Origin: Acidobacteriota bacterium
Lineage (GTDB): Bacteria > Acidobacteriota > Terriglobia > Terriglobales > Acidobacteriaceae
Reading direction: 5' to 3'
DNA length: 6,969 nucleotides
NCBI GenBank assembly: GCA_021811745.1
Contig: JAJZNH010000514.1
Location: forward strand, 1-6,969
Part shown: one piece after another, positions 5,035 to 6,969 of the stretch
How the letters are laid out: every line of letters starts with the position of its first letter
How positions within the stretch are numbered: position 1 is the stretch's first letter
Position numbers and translations under genes: made by a program
Notes under the pieces: model-generated
The model's input: the letters and a program-made list of their open reading frames with translations, nothing else
Databases searched by the model: none
What the model was told of the DNA's origin: nothing

Positions 5035-5523
5035 ATGCGCCATCGCAATGCAGGATTTAAGCTCGGACGCAACACCAGCCATCGCCGCGCGCTTTTACGC
5101 AGCCTGGCCACGTCCGTTATCGTAGAAGACCGCGTGGAGACCACCGTGGCCAAGGCCAAAGCGGTGCGTCCGCACGTAGAGAAGATGATCACCCTGGGCA
5201 AAAAGGGTGATCTGCATGCGCGCCGGCAGGCGCTCAGCTTCCTCCAGACCGACAAGGCCGTGAAGCGGCTGTTTGACACCGTGGCGCCGCGCTACGGCGA
5301 CCGCAACGGCGGCTATCTGCGCATCGTCCGCACCGGCTTCCAGAAGGGCGACGGAGCGGAGAAGGCATTCATCGAGCTGCTGGGCTCCGAAAAGCAGCTT
5401 GAGGTGAAGCGCCAGAAGCGCGCCGACCTCAAGGCCAAGAAGCGCGCCGAGCTCGAAAAGCAGCTCGAAGAGCAGAAGAAGGAAGCCGAAGCGCAAGGCG
5501 AAGGCGGCGAAGAGGCCGCGTAA
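5035..5523 (+). CDS. rplQ: 50S ribosomal protein L17 with charged C-terminal extension
   Basis: Large-subunit protein near the exit tunnel. Core residues 1-117 are standard: [42 protein letters not shown], then [16 protein letters not shown], and the [32 protein letters not shown] end. Residues 118-162 are an added tail rich in Lys, Arg, Glu and Ala, with a strongly helical, coiled-coil-like stretch (about 122-152) and a Gly/Glu end. L17 is usually about 116-130 residues, so the protein is long. AGAGAG at 5021-5026 lies 8 nt before the ATG. It is the last gene of the operon, with the terminator 43 nt downstream. Confidence 0.97.
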   Translation: MRHRNAGFKLGRNTSHRRALLRSLATSVIVEDRVETTVAKAKAVRPHVEKMITLGKKGDLHARRQALSFLQTDKAVKRLFDTVAPRYGDRNGGYLRIVRTGFQKGDGAEKAFIELLGSEKQLEVKRQKRADLKAKKRAELEKQLEEQKKEAEAQGEGGEEAA

Positions 5524-5565
5524 GCGAGCTTTTCTTCCGCGGAATCACCCTTCATTCAGAAGGTC

Positions 5566-5606
5566 ACACGGGCGCATCCCCATGGTGGGATGCGCCCGTG
5601 TTTGTT
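5566..5606 (+). terminator. Intrinsic terminator after rplQ
   Basis: Perfect 15-bp GC-rich inverted repeat, ACACGGGCGCATCCC (5566-5580) with its complement at 5587-5601, and a 6-nt loop. It is followed by a short T-rich tail (TTTGTT). It ends the ribosomal-protein operon. The tail is interrupted by one G, so efficiency may be moderate, but the stem is very strong. Confidence 0.9.
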
Positions 5607-5679
5607 GATACGCGATACGGCAGACCCACGCATCCATTCAGCCGCGCTCTTGATCCCTTCGGCAGGGATGCGGTGTGTG

Positions 5680-5714
5680 GCTCACTCATCGCGGCTTTAT
5701 CGCGATAAGTGGGC
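5680..5714. repeat. Inverted repeat with ATCGCG core
   Basis: Arms 5680-5693 (GCTCACTCATCGCG) and 5701-5714 (CGCGATAAGTGGGC) are complementary at 12 of 14 positions around a 7-nt loop. Nested inside is the 12-bp palindrome TTATCGCGATAA at 5697-5708. No T-run follows on either strand. The style recalls dispersed intergenic hairpins that I associate with Acidobacteriota genomes, but that is memory, not a search. Confidence 0.6.
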
Positions 5715-5844
5715 CTCGAAGCCTCGCTATCCATTCCGACTCGATTTCAAATGCGCCGCGAATGCCCGCGGCATGGTGGGAAAGACTGCTCCATCTGTAC
5801 TGGCTTCTCGAATCGCTTCAAAGCCGCATGGCGCGGTCCTGTCC

Positions 5845-5889
5845 TGATCGCGATGCGACTTCATCCCCAAAGCCCGCTCATCGCGATCA
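5845..5889. repeat. Perfect 11-bp inverted repeat with ATCGCGAT core
   Basis: TGATCGCGATG at 5845-5855 and CATCGCGATCA at 5879-5889 are exact reverse complements, separated by 23 nt. Each arm contains the self-complementary octamer ATCGCGAT, which also occurs at 5699-5706. This could be a paired protein-binding site or a hairpin element; there is no promoter-like context nearby to choose between them. Confidence 0.6.
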
Positions 5890-6038
5890 AACTGCGGGGC
5901 ACACCTTTCACCACCCTGCAGCATATTCGGGGATCGGCGAGCGGGACACTTACCCGAATCGTTTGCAACCCCGAAGTACTGCGTTCAAGTGGCACACGGA
6001 AACATCCCGGGCGCCATAGCAGGCTTTGCGTGCAGGAA

Positions 6039-6969
6039 TTACATAGCCAGAATCTGCTCCCACAGCGCCGGCGCCACGGGCAATCCCAGCTTCATATTTT
6101 CCGCTCGCGTTGCGAGCGTCTTTTCGCCGGGATATCGCACCCTGCCTCCCGCTTCCGCGGGCGGGCAATGACGCACCGACTCGACGATTTCATCGGCGAC
6201 GTGCGCAGCCATCTCAGCGGGACCAAAAGCTTCAGGATTCAGCGCCAGAAACATCTGCGAGACGCAGGTCTCGCGCAGTGAATCCGCGGCGATCTGATGC
6301 GTGGCGTTGCCTGCCGACATCGTGGCGGCGATCATATCGAGCAGGATCGAAAGTCCGGAGCCTTTCCAGTATCCGGCGGGCAGCGGACGCAGCGACGTTT
6401 CGATCGCGGCAGGATCGCGGGTCAGCTTGCCCTCACCGTCAAAACCCCCGTCCACAGGCAGCATCTCGCCACGCGTGCGATAGCTCTCCAGAGCGCCATA
6501 AGAAAATTGCGACATCGCCATATCCAGCACCACTGGTCCATCGGCGCGCGGCACGGCGAGAATCAGCGGATTGTTCCCGATCACCGGAGCAGTTCCACCC
6601 CAAGGCGGCAGATTGGGCATGGTGTTTGTCCAGCAGATACCGATCAGGCCAGCCTCGGCCGCTTGCCAGCCGTAAGTGCCGCCGCGCATCCAGTGGTTGG
6701 TGTTGCGCAGCGCCACACAGCCCAGGCCGTGCTCTCGGCTCAGCGCCATGGCGCGCTCCATTGAGGCCAGCGCGTTCAGATTGCCCGGCCCGCGCTGCCC
6801 GTCCCAGCGCTCGATGGCCCCGAAGCGAGCCACCAGCCTGGGTTCCGCATTCACGTCAACACTGCCGTTGCGGATCGTGGCGACGAAGCGCGGGAAGCGG
6901 TTGACCCCATGCGAATACACGCCGTCGCGCGTGGTCTCGGCGAACAGGCGCGCGCAGGCGCGGGCGCGG
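6039..6969 (-). CDS. dlgD: 2,3-diketo-L-gulonate reductase-like (LDH2/MDH2 family), N-terminus outside window
   Basis: NAD(P)H-dependent oxidoreductase of the malate/L-lactate dehydrogenase 2 family, closest by eye to E. coli YiaK/DlgD, which reduces 2,3-diketo-L-gulonate in sugar-acid catabolism in the cytosol. Visible are 309 residues to TAA at 6039-6041. The frame is open to the right edge and about 24 N-terminal residues are missing. Near-identical blocks to YiaK are GVYSHGVNRFPRF (its His, codon 6909-6911, is at the position of the family's catalytic His44), LRNTNHWMRGGTYGWQAAEAG, GICWTNT, SYGALE, LPVDGGFDGEGKLT and GYWKGSGLSILLDMIA. The GTG at 6918-6920 is an internal Val, not the start. 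It converges on the ribosomal operon and is functionally unrelated. Substrate could differ within the family. Confidence 0.9.
   Translation of the reverse strand, partial: RARACARLFAETTRDGVYSHGVNRFPRFVATIRNGSVDVNAEPRLVARFGAIERWDGQRGPGNLNALASMERAMALSREHGLGCVALRNTNHWMRGGTYGWQAAEAGLIGICWTNTMPNLPPWGGTAPVIGNNPLILAVPRADGPVVLDMAMSQFSYGALESYRTRGEMLPVDGGFDGEGKLTRDPAAIETSLRPLPAGYWKGSGLSILLDMIAATMSAGNATHQIAADSLRETCVSQMFLALNPEAFGPAEMAAHVADEIVESVRHCPPAEAGGRVRYPGEKTLATRAENMKLGLPVAPALWEQILAM

Larger units (their letters stand above)
5607..6038. other. Convergent intergenic region without credible gene
   Basis: 432 nt lie between the rplQ terminator and the stop of the opposing reductase gene. Short open frames on the + strand (for example 5590-5847 and 5709-6281) have no ribosome binding site, no recognisable protein and, in the second case, run antisense into the reductase. 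The only structures I see are two ATCGCG-based inverted repeats (5680-5714 and 5845-5889). No clear U-tailed terminator for the - strand gene is visible. Confidence 0.6.

Noticed and set aside
5727..5924. A 65-codon - strand frame downstream of dlgD
   Set aside because: Its sequence simply reads through the ATCGCGAT inverted repeats; no ribosome binding site and no recognisable product.
5709..6281. A 190-codon + strand frame spanning the convergent spacer and the 3' end of the reductase gene
   Set aside because: No ribosome binding site, Arg/Ser/His-rich composition typical of antisense frames, and its second half is antisense to the well-supported dlgD reading.

Overview
The window is about 7 kb of GC-rich bacterial chromosome. 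Its first 5.6 kb is the distal end of the conserved ribosomal-protein/alpha operon, all on the + strand: adk (3' end only), map, infA, rpmJ, rpsM, rpsK, rpsD, rpoA and rplQ. A strong intrinsic terminator follows rplQ. After a 430-nt non-coding stretch, a convergent gene on the - strand, a YiaK/DlgD-type 2,3-diketo-L-gulonate reductase, runs off the right edge. The source is a free-living-type bacterium. The Cys-rich forms of S4, L36 and adenylate kinase, the base composition and the heptamer-rich spacers suggest Acidobacteriota (Terriglobia-like) to me, but that is an impression from sequence style, not a computed placement.

The operon products work together in translation and transcription. 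Adk supplies ADP/AMP balance, MetAP trims nascent N-termini, and IF-1 acts in initiation. S13, S11 and S4 build the 30S subunit, L36 and L17 the 50S subunit, and alpha nucleates RNA polymerase assembly. All catalytic or metal-binding motifs that can be checked by eye are intact, so nothing here looks decayed.

The unusual part is between the genes. Only rpsM/rpsK are tightly packed (1-nt overlap). The other junctions are expanded to 110-225 nt, apart from map-infA at 47 nt. Five of the six expanded gaps hold the same device: an arm of tandem 7-mers of the CAGCTNT type, then a spacer, then a complementary arm of AGCTGAN 7-mers, giving a long hairpin in the mRNA. In four of the five the first arm begins at, or within 6 nt of, the upstream stop codon. 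The best case (rpsD-rpoA) pairs over 33 positions with 29 Watson-Crick matches. The sixth gap (rpmJ-rpsM) has two 7-nt-period arrays of different sequence. This repeat system is the strongest candidate for something undescribed.

The convergent spacer (5607-6038) has no credible gene but holds two inverted repeats built on an ATCGCG core, one of them a perfect 11-bp pair. No phage, insertion sequence, CRISPR array, tRNA or rRNA is visible.
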